Shown: positions 37,129 through 46,863 of the stretch, piece by piece
Position numbering within the stretch: the stretch's first letter is position 1
How the letters are laid out: every line of letters starts with the position of its first letter
From: Gluconacetobacter liquefaciens
GTDB taxonomy: Bacteria > Pseudomonadota > Alphaproteobacteria > Acetobacterales > Acetobacteraceae
Assembly (NCBI RefSeq): GCF_003350405.1
Contig: NZ_QQAW01000007.1
Coordinates: 154,242-218,241 of the forward strand
DNA: 64,000 nucleotides
Direction: 5' to 3'
Position numbers and translations under genes: made by a program
The notes under the pieces: generated by a model
Databases searched by the model: none
Seen by the model: only the letters and a program-made list of their open reading frames with translations
Told to the model about the DNA's origin: nothing

Positions 37129-39360
37129 ATGACAATACTTTCTGTCCGCGACGAAACATTCGTCGGTCCGCCGCCCCTGCCGCTTGCGGCAGCGCCGGCG
37201 GAGCATGTGCCCCTGGGAAATGCGCTGGTCATCATGCGGCGCAGGAAATGGACGGTCATGTTGATCACGGCCGGGCTGTTCATTCCCCTGGCGAGCGTGA
37301 TCTTTTCCCTCCCGCGCTATTATGAAACCCAATCCTCGCTTCTTGTGGATACGGGAAAGACGGAATTTACCGACCTGCAGGCCCATGGCGGCGCGGTAAG
37401 CGGCGACACGCTCATGATCCATACCCAGACCGACATTCTGCTTTCGCGGGATATGGCGGGAAAGGTGGTCGATCGCATCGACCTCGTCCATCGACCAGAG
37501 GTCCAGCAGATCATTTATCCGCCCGCGCCGATGCCCGGCCCGTGGGGCGTGTTCGACATGGTTCGTCATCGCCTGGGCCTTGATCGTGTCCGCCTACAGT
37601 TGCTGACGCGCGCAGAGCAGCGTCAGGTCGCGGTCGACTGGCTGCTGCGGCATGTCACGGTCAGGAATGACGGGCGCTCGTACACGCTCGCGATCAGTGC
37701 CAAGACGAACGACGCCGCGCTGAGTGCGCGGATCGCGAATGCCTACGCCTCCGCCTATCTGGATTTCATGCGTGATCTCAAGATCACCACTGTCGCCCAC
37801 GCCCATGAATGGCTGAACGAACAGATCGGGGCGCTTCAGGCCCGTGTGGCCAAGGCCGAAAGCCGGGTCGAGGAATTTCGTCGCGCGCATGGCCTGGTTC
37901 TGAGCCAGGAAGTCTCGCGCGATGGCGACCAGACGACTCTGACGGGTCGTCGGATGAGCCGCGTGGATATTGCGCTGACCGAGGCTTCCAACAAGCTCGC
38001 CGAGCAGCAGAGCGCCTACGACCAGGTGCAGGCGGCGCGGCGCAGCGGGTCTCTGGGTGCGTTGCCCGCCGTGGTGGCCTCTCCGCTCGTCCAGCGTCTG
38101 TCTGGCGAACTCGCGGAACTGGAAAAACAGCGGGCTGGCCTCGGGACGACGGATATGTCGGAAAGCCCGCGCCTGCGCCAGCTCGATTCCTCGATTGCCG
38201 GGCTTCGTGCCCAGCTTGGCGCGGAAGAGGGCCATATCGCCGGAAGCCTGCGGGCCCAGGTCGAGGCGACCCGCGCACAGGTCGCCACGCTGGAGGCGCG
38301 CGTGCGTGACCTCAAGGGGGCGGTCGCGGGTGAAAACGTGGCCGAGGTGCAGCTTCGCCAACTCGTCAGCGAGGCAGAGGCCGCCGAAGTGGTCTATCGC
38401 GACTATCTGACCCGGTTCGAGCAGACATCCGCCCAGGCGGCGATGCAGGAGCCCGATGCCGTACTGATTTCGTACGCGCAGACGCCACTTGGTCCGTCGG
38501 GCCCGCATCGGGGACAACTGACAGGTGCGGCGGGCCTTCTTTCGCTCGCGCTGGGCTGTTTCGGTGCGATCATGCTCGAAAGGCTGAGGCCGGGCGTGCG
38601 CACGCTGGAACAGCTTGAGCAGAAGACGACATTGTTTCCGCTCGGGGTCGTTCCCTTCGCCGGCCGCGAGCGCCGGCCGCTCATGGAATACCGGACATCG
38701 TCCTACACGCTCTCGGTCGATCATATCAGCAACATGCTGCGTCATGGCGACGACCGGTTCCGCGCGCAGGCTGTCTTGGTGACGTCCGCCCTGCCGGGGG
38801 AAGGCAAGACGTTTCTTTCCGTCGCCCTCGCCGCGAGTACCGCGCGGAATCATGGGCGGGCGCTGATCATCGACGCCGACATCCGCCGCAGCCAGGTCGG
38901 CCTGTCGATCCGTCCGACTTTCCGGCCGCCGCAGGGGGACGGCCCGAATGGATCCGGCCTGCCGGGGATCACGCGCGACATCATGCAGAATGTCGACCTG
39001 ATCACCCTGCGCGGCGCGCGCTCCAACGGGAGTGGACGGTATCTGCTGGACCTGAAGCAGCTTGGGGCGATCATTGCCGAGGCACGGAATCTCTATGATC
39101 TGATCCTCGTTGACATGCCGCCGGCGCTGGTCATTCCGGATGCGGCTTCCGCCGGGCGGCTGGTGGATGGCGCGGTCATCGCCGTGCGGTGGCAGCGGAC
39201 CGAGATGGATGCCGTGCTGACCACCCTTCGCCGGCTCCACGCATGCGGCGTGCGCGTGCTGGGCGGTATCCTGACCCAGGCCGACATGAACGATCTTGGA
39301 CGGGAAAGTGGCATGCATGCCTATCTGGCGCAGGATCTGGACGGCTATGACCGCGCATGA
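37129..39360 (+). CDS. Polysaccharide co-polymerase with P-loop ATPase domain (Wzc/GumC-like)
   Basis: The 743-residue protein has a Wzz domain with TM1 (about residues 42-62), a long periplasmic coiled-coil region, and TM2 (about 465-485). The cytoplasmic ATPase shows Walker A ALPGEGKT (about 550-558), Walker A' ALIIDADIRR and Walker B LILVDMPPA. It controls chain length and export with the OPX protein. The C-terminus (SGMHAYLAQDLDGYDRA) has only two tyrosines, not the Tyr-rich autophosphorylation tail of classical BY-kinases such as Wzc. Its last bases overlap the next gene by 14 bp. Confidence 0.9.
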   Translation: MTILSVRDETFVGPPPLPLAAAPAEHVPLGNALVIMRRRKWTVMLITAGLFIPLASVIFSLPRYYETQSSLLVDTGKTEFTDLQAHGGAVSGDTLMIHTQTDILLSRDMAGKVVDRIDLVHRPEVQQIIYPPAPMPGPWGVFDMVRHRLGLDRVRLQLLTRAEQRQVAVDWLLRHVTVRNDGRSYTLAISAKTNDAALSARIANAYASAYLDFMRDLKITTVAHAHEWLNEQIGALQARVAKAESRVEEFRRAHGLVLSQEVSRDGDQTTLTGRRMSRVDIALTEASNKLAEQQSAYDQVQAARRSGSLGALPAVVASPLVQRLSGELAELEKQRAGLGTTDMSESPRLRQLDSSIAGLRAQLGAEEGHIAGSLRAQVEATRAQVATLEARVRDLKGAVAGENVAEVQLRQLVSEAEAAEVVYRDYLTRFEQTSAQAAMQEPDAVLISYAQTPLGPSGPHRGQLTGAAGLLSLALGCFGAIMLERLRPGVRTLEQLEQKTTLFPLGVVPFAGRERRPLMEYRTSSYTLSVDHISNMLRHGDDRFRAQAVLVTSALPGEGKTFLSVALAASTARNHGRALIIDADIRRSQVGLSIRPTFRPPQGDGPNGSGLPGITRDIMQNVDLITLRGARSNGSGRYLLDLKQLGAIIAEARNLYDLILVDMPPALVIPDAASAGRLVDGAVIAVRWQRTEMDAVLTTLRRLHACGVRVLGGILTQADMNDLGRESGMHAYLAQDLDGYDRA

Positions 39361-40496
39361 GGCGCGGGAACGCCCCGTCTATCTGAACGGCCGTTTCCTG
39401 CGGCAGGCGCTGAGCGGTGTCCAGCGTTTTGCCACCGAAATTTCCGCCGGACTTGTGCGGCAGGGAATCATTTCGGAAATCTTCGTCCCTCCATCCGGCA
39501 AGGGTGGGGGGGGGACTGGATGTGGCGCGTTCCGGACAGGTCCCGATCAGGCCGTTCGGCTACGGCAGCGGCCATCTGTGGGAGCAGGCGATGCTTCCGT
39601 GGGCGACGTCGGACGGCCTTCTGGTCAATCTGGGCAATACCGCCCCACTCCTGGCGCGACGGCAGATCGTCGTGATCCATGATTGCGGATGGGCGAGCGT
39701 GCCGGACGCCTATTCCGCGCGCTTCCGGGCAACCTATCGCGTAATGCAGACGGGCCTGATTGCGAGAAGGAGCAGGATCGTCACGGTGTCGGAATTTGCC
39801 CGAGGCGAGATCATACGCCATCTCGGTGCCCGGCCCGAGCAGGTTTCCGTCATTCCTGAAGGTGGGGAGCATGTCCGGGCTGTTGCGGCCGATGCGACGG
39901 TTCTCGCCGCGAACGATCTGGTACCGGGACGTTATGTGCTCGTCGTGGGCAATCTCGTCGCGCACAAGAACCTGCGCGTTCTGGCAAAGCTCGGCGAGGC
40001 GCTGGAGGCACGCGGCATGGTGCTCGCCATCGCGGGAGCCCGGCGGGACGGGATCTTCCTGCAGCAGGGCGGCGCAGACATGCCGAGGGCTGCACGCTAT
40101 CTCGGCCGGGTATCGGATGGCGCCCTGAGGGCGTTGTATGAACATGCCGCCTGCTTCGTGTTTCCTTCGCGCTACGAGGGGTTCGGATTGCCGGCGGTCG
40201 AGGCGATGGCCTGCGCCTGCCCGGTCGTCGCGAGCGATATTCCTGTCCTGCGCGAAGTCTGCGGTGAGGCCGCCCTATTCGCCGATGCGTTCTCGCAGAA
40301 CGATTTCGTGCGCCAGGTCATGCGTCTTCTTGACGAGGACGGGCTGGCCGGTCGGCTCCGCGAGGCCGGGGCCGCGCGTCTGCTGCGCTACAACTGGGCG
40401 GAAGCCAGTACCGCCATGGCCAACGTCATCCAAGCCGCCCTGCATGCCGTGCCGACACATGTTCGCCGTCCTCCCAGCATGGAGCCATCCACATGA
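39347..40496 (+). pseudogene. GT4 glycosyltransferase (MtfB-like), frameshifted in a G9 tract
   Basis: Translation from the ATG at 39347 gives a good GT4 N-terminus (RPVYLNGRFLRQALSGVQRFATEI) up to a run of nine G at 39506-39514. After that run the matching protein continues in another frame (LDVARSGQVPIRPFGYGSGHLWEQ) to the stop at 40496. One G fewer would restore one continuous protein of about 382 residues. The C-terminal domain is intact, with VLVVGNLVAHKNLRVL and the FPSRYEGFGLPAVEAMAC donor-binding motif. This resembles mannosyltransferases of the MtfB group. The break may be a sequencing error, a true mutation or phase variation. Neighbouring EPS genes are intact. Confidence 0.85.
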
Positions 40497-41791
40497 TGCG
40501 CAATTCACATGCCGTGCCGACGCAAGAGGTTGCCGAGCGCAGAAAGTCCGGCCTCCGGATTGCCGTGATCCATGAATGGCTGGAGAAACATGCCGGGTCG
40601 GAGCAGGTGCTGGAGCAGATCCTGCTCTGCTACCCGACGGCGGATGTCTTCGTGGTCGCGGACTTCATGCCCGAGAAGAACAGGGGTTTCTTAAAAGGGC
40701 ATAATGTCAGGGCCTCGTTTATTCAGAAGCTTCCCTTTGCCCGGCGTCATTTCCGTAAATTCCTTGGGCTGATGCCGCTGGCTGTCGAGCAGTTCGACCT
40801 CACAGGGTATGACCTCGTGATTTCCAGCCATCATGCGGTCGCGAAAGGGGTGATCACCGGACCGGACCAGCTTCATGTCAGTTATGTCCATAGTCCGATG
40901 CGCTATGCCTGGGATCTTCAGGCACGGTATCTTGAAGAACGCGGGCTGGGTTGGGGGGGCTTGGGTCTTTATACGCGATGGCTTCTCCATCGGCTGCGGA
41001 ACTGGGACGCGCGGTCGGCCGCCGGGGTCGATCTGTTCGTCGCCAATTCACGCTATATCGCCCGGCGCGTGCAGAAAGCATGGAGGCGGGAGGCGATTGT
41101 TCTCAACCCTCCGGTTTCCGTAGATAAATTTCGCCTTTCATTGGACAGGGAGGATTTCTATCTCGTCGTCTCGCGGTTCGTTCCATACAAGCGGATCGAT
41201 CTTATCGCAGAAGCATTCAGCAAGATGTCCGATCGTCGGCTTGTCATCGTGGGAGAAGGCGAGGGCGATGCGGCGATCAGGGCGGCTGCTGCGGGTTGCC
41301 CGAATATCGAGATCCGCAAGCCCGTGCGGATCGACGAACTGGTCTCGCTGATGGGGCGGGCGCGCGCGTTCGTTTTTGCGGCTGCCGAGGATTTCGGGAT
41401 TGTCATGGCGGAGGCGCAGGCCTGCGGTACGCCCGTCATCGCCTACGGGGTGGGCGGCGCCTGCGACATCGTGATTGCAGAGAATGCAGCCGACCCTACC
41501 GGGCTGCTGTTTGCCGAACAGACGGCCGAGGCGATCGTTACGGCCGTGCGGAGGTTCGAACAGAATCGCCATCGTATCCATGCCGAAACCTGCCGTGCCA
41601 ACGCCATGCGTTTTTCGGAGGAGGCATTCCGTCGCCGTTTCATGGAAATCGTCGATGAGGCCGTGGCGGCGCGTGCCGGCCAGCCATCCGCGCCCGCAGA
41701 TCGGATTCCGATGATGCGGGGCACGGAGGCCGTCATGGCGGACCATCCGGACGAGCTGCGACGCCACGGACTGAAGGATCAGGTAGCATGA
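40493..41791 (+). CDS. GT4 glycosyltransferase, WbaZ-like (probable mannosyltransferase)
   Basis: The 432-residue GT-B enzyme begins IAVIHEWLEKHAGSEQVLEQI, typical of the WbaZ-like GT4 subgroup that includes EPS mannosyltransferases (AceC/GumH types). The middle has YVHSPMRYAWDLQARYL and FVANSRYIARRVQKAW. The donor-site region is VGEGEGDAAIR and FVFAAAEDFGIVMAEAQACGTPVIAYG with the conserved E-x7-E. It overlaps its neighbours by 4 bp on both sides, and a manC gene downstream supplies GDP-mannose, which fits a mannose donor. Confidence 0.88.
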   Translation: MMRNSHAVPTQEVAERRKSGLRIAVIHEWLEKHAGSEQVLEQILLCYPTADVFVVADFMPEKNRGFLKGHNVRASFIQKLPFARRHFRKFLGLMPLAVEQFDLTGYDLVISSHHAVAKGVITGPDQLHVSYVHSPMRYAWDLQARYLEERGLGWGGLGLYTRWLLHRLRNWDARSAAGVDLFVANSRYIARRVQKAWRREAIVLNPPVSVDKFRLSLDREDFYLVVSRFVPYKRIDLIAEAFSKMSDRRLVIVGEGEGDAAIRAAAAGCPNIEIRKPVRIDELVSLMGRARAFVFAAAEDFGIVMAEAQACGTPVIAYGVGGACDIVIAENAADPTGLLFAEQTAEAIVTAVRRFEQNRHRIHAETCRANAMRFSEEAFRRRFMEIVDEAVAARAGQPSAPADRIPMMRGTEAVMADHPDELRRHGLKDQVA

Positions 41792-42987
41792 ACGATTTTT
41801 CCAGATCACGAAGGACGATTGTTCATCTGTCGAAGCATTGCGGACGTGGAAACGGCAATGTGCATGTGGCTGTTGACCTGGCATGCGAGCAGGCGAGAGC
41901 AGGGCATCATGTCTATTTCTGTAGTGGCGGAGGAACGTTTGTCCGCCTGCTGGAACGCGAGGGCGTCCATCATCTGACGCTGCCGCAGGACCAGCGGAAG
42001 CCTTTTGCCCTGCTGCGCAGCATGGCGGTGTTGACGCGACTCTGCCGCGCCATCAGCGCGGACATCATTCACGCTCACATGATGGGAGGCGTGCTGGTCG
42101 GCGCCGTCGCTTCCCGCTTCGCGGGGGTTCCGTTGGTGACGACGGTTCATAATTCCTTCGACCGGCATTCGGTTCTGATGCGCCTGGGAGACAGGATCGT
42201 CGCCGTCAGCGAGGCAGACCGGAAGTCTCTCATCGATCGGGGCTTTCCACAGGACCGCACGCGGGTGGTGTGGAATGCGCCGGTCGCATCGGCCCGGAAC
42301 GTAGACGTAGCTGACAGGGCGCCGGGGAGCGTGCCCCGGCTGCGCCGTCCCAATATTACGCTGATCTGCGGCCTTCACGCGCGCAAGGGTGTGTTCGACG
42401 TGATCGAGGCTGCAGCGTCGCTTCTGTCGTCGATGCCGGAATGGACACTCTACATCGCCGGGGAAGGCCCCGATCGGGCTGAACTGGAAGAACGGGTCGG
42501 CGCCTTGGGGCTGGCGGAGCGGATCATCTTCCTGGGCTATGTAGAAGGCCCGGAAGTTCTCTACAGTCAGACCGACATCTTCGTACTGGCCTCCTATGCC
42601 GATCCGGGCAGCCTGACGATCGGGGAGGCGCGCGCGGCGGGATGTGCGATCGTCGCGACCTCGGTGGGCGGAACGCCGGAAATGCTCGGCTTTGGGACTG
42701 CCGGGCGGCTCGTCCCGCCAGGGCGGCCGGATATCATGGGGCGGGAGCTTGGCGAGATCATGCGCGACCTGCCGCGGCGGGCGGCCATGGGGCGGGCCGC
42801 GCGGCGGGGGGCGGAGATATTCGAGGCGCGGCGCCTGGTGCCGGATTATATGCGTGTCTACGAGGAAATCGTTCGACGACAACAGCCTGCCAAGAGACAT
42901 TCGGCCGCCAGTCGCGTTTCGGAACATGGCATCTCCTCCGGACCCACGGGGAAGATGGGGCGGCAGGAGAACGCATGTCCGAGATAG
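41788..42987 (+). CDS. GT4 family glycosyltransferase
   Basis: The 399-residue protein has the GT-B fold: an N-terminal acceptor domain (TIVHLSKHCGRGNGNVHVAVDLA, DIIHAHMMGGVLVGAVA, TTVHNSF) and a C-terminal donor domain (ITLICGLHARKGVFDVIEAA, LYIAGEGPD, FVLASYADPGSLTIGEARAAG). The first E of the usual EX7E motif is replaced in the segment ADPGSLTIGEA, so donor recognition may differ from that of its neighbours. It sits in the middle of the EPS operon with a 4-bp upstream overlap. Confidence 0.85.
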   Translation: MNDFSRSRRTIVHLSKHCGRGNGNVHVAVDLACEQARAGHHVYFCSGGGTFVRLLEREGVHHLTLPQDQRKPFALLRSMAVLTRLCRAISADIIHAHMMGGVLVGAVASRFAGVPLVTTVHNSFDRHSVLMRLGDRIVAVSEADRKSLIDRGFPQDRTRVVWNAPVASARNVDVADRAPGSVPRLRRPNITLICGLHARKGVFDVIEAAASLLSSMPEWTLYIAGEGPDRAELEERVGALGLAERIIFLGYVEGPEVLYSQTDIFVLASYADPGSLTIGEARAAGCAIVATSVGGTPEMLGFGTAGRLVPPGRPDIMGRELGEIMRDLPRRAAMGRAARRGAEIFEARRLVPDYMRVYEEIVRRQQPAKRHSAASRVSEHGISSGPTGKMGRQENACPR

Positions 42988-44558
42988 CGCAGCCGGCCAA
43001 TATCGGCTCGCGCGCCGCGACGGGTGCGGCGCTGATGGTTGCGGCACGCCTGCTGACGCGATTCATCGACCTCGCCAGCATGCTGGTCCTGACACGCATC
43101 CTGCTGCCTGCTGATTTTGGCCTGGTGGCGATTGCCGCCAGCCTGTGCGGGCTGACGGAGGCGATCCTTGAATTGCAGATCAATCAGGCCCTGCTGCGCC
43201 TGCCGACCGTCGCACGGCTGCATTACGACACGGCTTTCACCATCGGCCTGATCCGGGGCGTTGTCCTGATGGCCGTTCTCGTGGCCAGCGCGTTCCCTGT
43301 TGCGCGGTTCTACCATGACGCGCGCCTGTTTCCGCTTGTCTGCTTCCTCGGCCTGAGCCCCTTCATGCGCGGGATCGTGAGTCCGCGCATGGTTGCGTTT
43401 CAGAAGCAGCTCAGCTTCTGGCGTGACTTCGCCATCGAATTGTCCGGCAAGGGTATCAGCTTCGTCTTCGGCACAGTGATCGCGCTGCTGACGCACAGTT
43501 ATTGGGCCATCGCACTGAATACGGTGATATATTCCGGTGCCATGATGGCGCAATCCTACTATTTCGCACCATACCGGCCGCGACTGAGCCTGCGTGAGAT
43601 ACATGTTTTTGCGGGCTTCGCCGGATGGATGACGATGGCGCAGATCGTCAGTGCCCTCAACTGGCAGTTCGAACGCCTGCTCCTGGGCAAGGTGATGAAC
43701 CGGTCTGCCCTGGGTATGTTCTCGACTGCGATCGATATTACAAATATCCCGTTTCTGGCCCTCTTCACCCCGATGGCGCGGCCATTGCTGGCGGCGTTCT
43801 CTCATCTCAGCGAAGACAGGGAGCGATTGGCCGCGAGTTACCAGAAGGCATCGGTGGCGATGGCGACGGTCGGGTTGCCGCTGCTGATCGGCGAGAGCCT
43901 GGTGGCGGATAGTACGGTGCGTGTGGTCGTCGGCCCGGCCTGGGTGGGGGCGGTGCCAATGGTCCGCTGGCTGGCGCTGAGCCTGACGCCGGCGGTGTTC
44001 ACGCTGGCGACATGGCCGCTCCTGCTGACCTTCGGACGAACAAAGACACTTCTGAAACGCAACCTTCTCGAATTCGGCGTCAAATTTCCGCTCGCGATCG
44101 CAGGCGTGCTGTGGGCGGGGTTCTCAGGTGTTATCGCCGCACGTTTTGTATCGGAACTCGCGTCGGATGTTTTTGGCCTTTTCCTAGTGCGCGGCCTGAC
44201 CGGCCTTGGCGTCTGGGAGCAGGTGCTGGGGTGGAAGCGTAGCGTCGGGGCATCCCTGTTCATGGTGCTGGCGGTCGAGGGGCTGAAATGGCTGCTGCCG
44301 CCCGTCGATACGCTGGCGCATGCGGCGGTCGATCTGTTTGCCTGTTCTGCATGCGGAGCCGTTGCCTACACGTTCGGTCTTTGCATGCTCTGGATTCTTT
44401 CGGGACGTCCGGAGGGGATCGAGAAACTTGTTTTCGATCGTGCCCGTCATATCGTATCTTCGAGAAGGGGAAAGGAAAGCAGCGTCTTTGGCAAGTCGGT
44501 GTCGTTTCCTGTCAGCCAGCCGATCGTCGAACAGGGCTCCCAGGACTCCTTTCACTGA
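42975..44558 (+). CDS. Wzx-type lipid-linked oligosaccharide flippase
   Basis: The 527-residue membrane protein belongs to the MATE/MOP polysaccharide flippase group. The N-terminus RAATGAALMVAARLLTRFIDLASMLVLTRILLPADFGLVAIA is the hallmark Polysacc_synt region, followed by about twelve helices. It moves undecaprenyl-linked repeat units across the inner membrane for Wzy. I chose the ATG at 42975, preceded by AGGAG; the frame is open for 111 codons further upstream but that part is a shadow of the GT4 gene. It overlaps that gene by 13 bp. Confidence 0.9.
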   Translation: MSEIAQPANIGSRAATGAALMVAARLLTRFIDLASMLVLTRILLPADFGLVAIAASLCGLTEAILELQINQALLRLPTVARLHYDTAFTIGLIRGVVLMAVLVASAFPVARFYHDARLFPLVCFLGLSPFMRGIVSPRMVAFQKQLSFWRDFAIELSGKGISFVFGTVIALLTHSYWAIALNTVIYSGAMMAQSYYFAPYRPRLSLREIHVFAGFAGWMTMAQIVSALNWQFERLLLGKVMNRSALGMFSTAIDITNIPFLALFTPMARPLLAAFSHLSEDRERLAASYQKASVAMATVGLPLLIGESLVADSTVRVVVGPAWVGAVPMVRWLALSLTPAVFTLATWPLLLTFGRTKTLLKRNLLEFGVKFPLAIAGVLWAGFSGVIAARFVSELASDVFGLFLVRGLTGLGVWEQVLGWKRSVGASLFMVLAVEGLKWLLPPVDTLAHAAVDLFACSACGAVAYTFGLCMLWILSGRPEGIEKLVFDRARHIVSSRRGKESSVFGKSVSFPVSQPIVEQGSQDSFH

Positions 44559-44613
44559 CAATCCGGTGTCGATGCGCGGCATCTGGGGATTATGTTCTTG
44601 ATCGAGGAAACGG

Positions 44614-45390
44614 ATGACAAAAACGCTCATTCGCGTGATCAGCGTTGCAGGTAGTGCCCGACGCGACACGTTTCATCGCCCTCCCGTTGGGGTGGAGTGG
44701 GAATTCTTCGATGCATCCACCGGTCTGGCCGAAGGGTTCGAATATGATCTCGACGTGGCATGGGCGCACATAAAGCGCGCGCTCGCGCCGGGCGAGATCG
44801 GGTGCTATTGCAGCCATGTCCGGGCATGGCAGGCGCTTCTTGCCGACCCGACGGCAGATCAGATCCTGGTCGTTGAAGACGACGTTTACGTCGACTGGCC
44901 CGTCACACTGCATCTGACAGAGGTCGACTGGGCGTCGAAGGGCGTGCATTTCCTGAAGTTCTTCGGACGGTTCCCGGCAAAATTCCATGTCGCAGAGAAA
45001 AATTATCCGATATGGGACCGTCATGTGGTGCAATATCAGACGCAGCAGTTCGGGACGCAGATCTATCTTCTGACCCGCCATGCGGCCGAACGTTTCGTAC
45101 GGAATTTCCGGCGGATCTCGCGACCGATCGATGTCGAGATGGAGCGTCCATGGGCAACCGGCATTCCCGTTGCCGGGATCGTCCCGCCGACGGCCCTTGA
45201 ACTGTCGGTGCCAAGTTCGGTCGTCGACCGACGCGCCGATCGGGAGCCTACGCATCTTGAAAGCGCTCGCTATTATGGCGGCCGTGTCATCGAGCGTATT
45301 CGTGGGCGCGTATACCGTACGGCCGGGCCGCGGGTGAAAATAAACGGACGGGATCGGTCTCAATCCGTATTCGACTATCGGAACCAATGA
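44614..45390 (+). CDS. GT25-family glycosyltransferase
   Basis: The 258-residue protein has the GT25 signature: GEIGCYCSHVRAWQALL followed by ILVVEDDVYV (metal-binding DxD-like). Both are typical of LPS/EPS beta-glycosyltransferases of this family. The middle segment QQFGTQIYLLTRHAAERFV matches the family's conserved fold. It follows the flippase by 55 bp on the same strand and probably adds a side-chain or terminal sugar. Its C-terminal 40 residues are strongly basic. Confidence 0.85.
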   Translation: MTKTLIRVISVAGSARRDTFHRPPVGVEWEFFDASTGLAEGFEYDLDVAWAHIKRALAPGEIGCYCSHVRAWQALLADPTADQILVVEDDVYVDWPVTLHLTEVDWASKGVHFLKFFGRFPAKFHVAEKNYPIWDRHVVQYQTQQFGTQIYLLTRHAAERFVRNFRRISRPIDVEMERPWATGIPVAGIVPPTALELSVPSSVVDRRADREPTHLESARYYGGRVIERIRGRVYRTAGPRVKINGRDRSQSVFDYRNQ

Positions 45391-45601
45391 AGGTTCACGA
45401 GACGTGATGGCCGATAATTGTCGAGAAAATCATTTCTAAAATGATATGATAGAAAATACGTGAAATCCAATCGCAATCGAGAACGTTTATGTCCAGGTCA
45501 TGCGTCGAAACCTCGTGGCCGTGGCAAGGAGTGGAAGCCGGATTCATCGACTTGTTCCAGTCCATCTGTGTGATCGAACGCCATTAGGAGAGCATGATCC
45601 G

Positions 45602-46669
45602 ATGCGAACCCGAGAGCCCGAGCAAATCGAACAGAAGCCCGAGGATATGCGGAGAATCTGTGTCTGCTACACGCCGGATCAATCTTATCTCTTTCCGAGC
45701 TTCGTAAGCGCGTTGCAGGCGCGTCGGTTCACGCCGCGCAATCTGGCGGATATCGTCATTATCGCATTCGGGATCGATCCGGTCGCCGAAGTGATTTTCG
45801 CCGAGGCTTGCGCACGCGCGGATATCGTGTTTCTGACCCGAAGCGAGGCCGATATCGGAGGCGCTCCTGCCATGTTGGCACGGCTGTTTCTGGCGGACCT
45901 TCTCCCGAAACACTATGATTTTTTTCTTTATGTGGATGGCGATACCCAGATCCGTGGTCCGCTGGACGACCTGTTGCTGAATTCCGTTCCTTACGGGATG
46001 TTTTACGCTGCCGCCGATCCGATGACATTCGTGGGAGACGATTCGGACCGGCTGAGTCGTACCATCGCGGCGCATTTTGCGTCGCTTGGGCTCTCGTCGG
46101 TCGACGCATGCCGGTATTTTAATTCCGGCGTGATCTATGCGGAGCGCAACGGATGGGCGCGTATCGGAGCCGAAGCATGGAAGATGTTTTCCGGGCAGTC
46201 CGGCGCATCGCGTTTTCCCGATCAGGATGTTCTGAACCTCGTTGGTCTGCCGCACTGCCTTTCGATGTCGCTGGCATGGAATTTCCCGGTATATATGAAT
46301 AGTATTCGCGTTCTTTCCGTTATACGGCCCCGAATCGTCCATTACATGTCGCGACCGAAGCCGTGGGAAGGCGCTTTCCCACCCTGGAACGCTGAAGCCT
46401 CTGCGGTGTATGGCAAGGTCGCATCTGCTTATCCGGAAACGGCGCGATATTGGCGTCGCATGAAACGCTCCACCTGGTTCCGCTATCATCTTCAGCAGCG
46501 TTATAAGCGCTTGCACGCGATGGTCACATGGGGGTTTGGCGCGAAAAGACGGCGTATTCTTGCTTATGAGCGCGGTTTGAAGCAGCCGCAGGCTTTGCAG
46601 GGGGCACCCGAACGGGACGTGGAGGCGGTCCAGTCTGTCCTCACGCCTTCCGTCGGAGCATCCTTTTGA
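45602..46669 (+). CDS. GT8-like glycosyltransferase
   Basis: The 355-residue protein has the GT8-type layout: RICVCYTPDQSYLFPSFVSALQA at the start, a central DFFLYVDGDTQIRGPLDDLL with the DxD metal motif, and ACRYFNSGVIYAERNGW with the conserved FNSG. A later FPDQDVLN segment also matches. Two starts are possible, 45602 (with AGGAG upstream) and 45647; the longer open frame from 45500 lacks support. A 211-bp gap before it contains a small AT-rich hairpin near 45429-45445. It may add a side-chain hexose. Confidence 0.8.
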   Translation: MRTREPEQIEQKPEDMRRICVCYTPDQSYLFPSFVSALQARRFTPRNLADIVIIAFGIDPVAEVIFAEACARADIVFLTRSEADIGGAPAMLARLFLADLLPKHYDFFLYVDGDTQIRGPLDDLLLNSVPYGMFYAAADPMTFVGDDSDRLSRTIAAHFASLGLSSVDACRYFNSGVIYAERNGWARIGAEAWKMFSGQSGASRFPDQDVLNLVGLPHCLSMSLAWNFPVYMNSIRVLSVIRPRIVHYMSRPKPWEGAFPPWNAEASAVYGKVASAYPETARYWRRMKRSTWFRYHLQQRYKRLHAMVTWGFGAKRRRILAYERGLKQPQALQGAPERDVEAVQSVLTPSVGASF

Positions 46670-46863
46670 CACCGTTGAGAGAGCCGTCTGAAACGGCGGA
46701 GATCGTTCCATGGTGTGGCGTCGTCTTTTTTACATGCGCCCCAGCTTTCTCCTGCTTGCAGATGGGATCGGCTGAAGGCGTGACGCCCCGATTATGATCA
46801 TGCGACGAGATTGGCGGTTTCTACGCTGATATTGTGGCTGAATAGAGCAGTAGGGAGGATGCC

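Noticed and set aside
42642..42974. N-terminal extension of the Wzx flippase
   Set aside because: It lies inside the GT4 gene, is not hydrophobic, and the internal ATG at 42975 has a good ribosome site.
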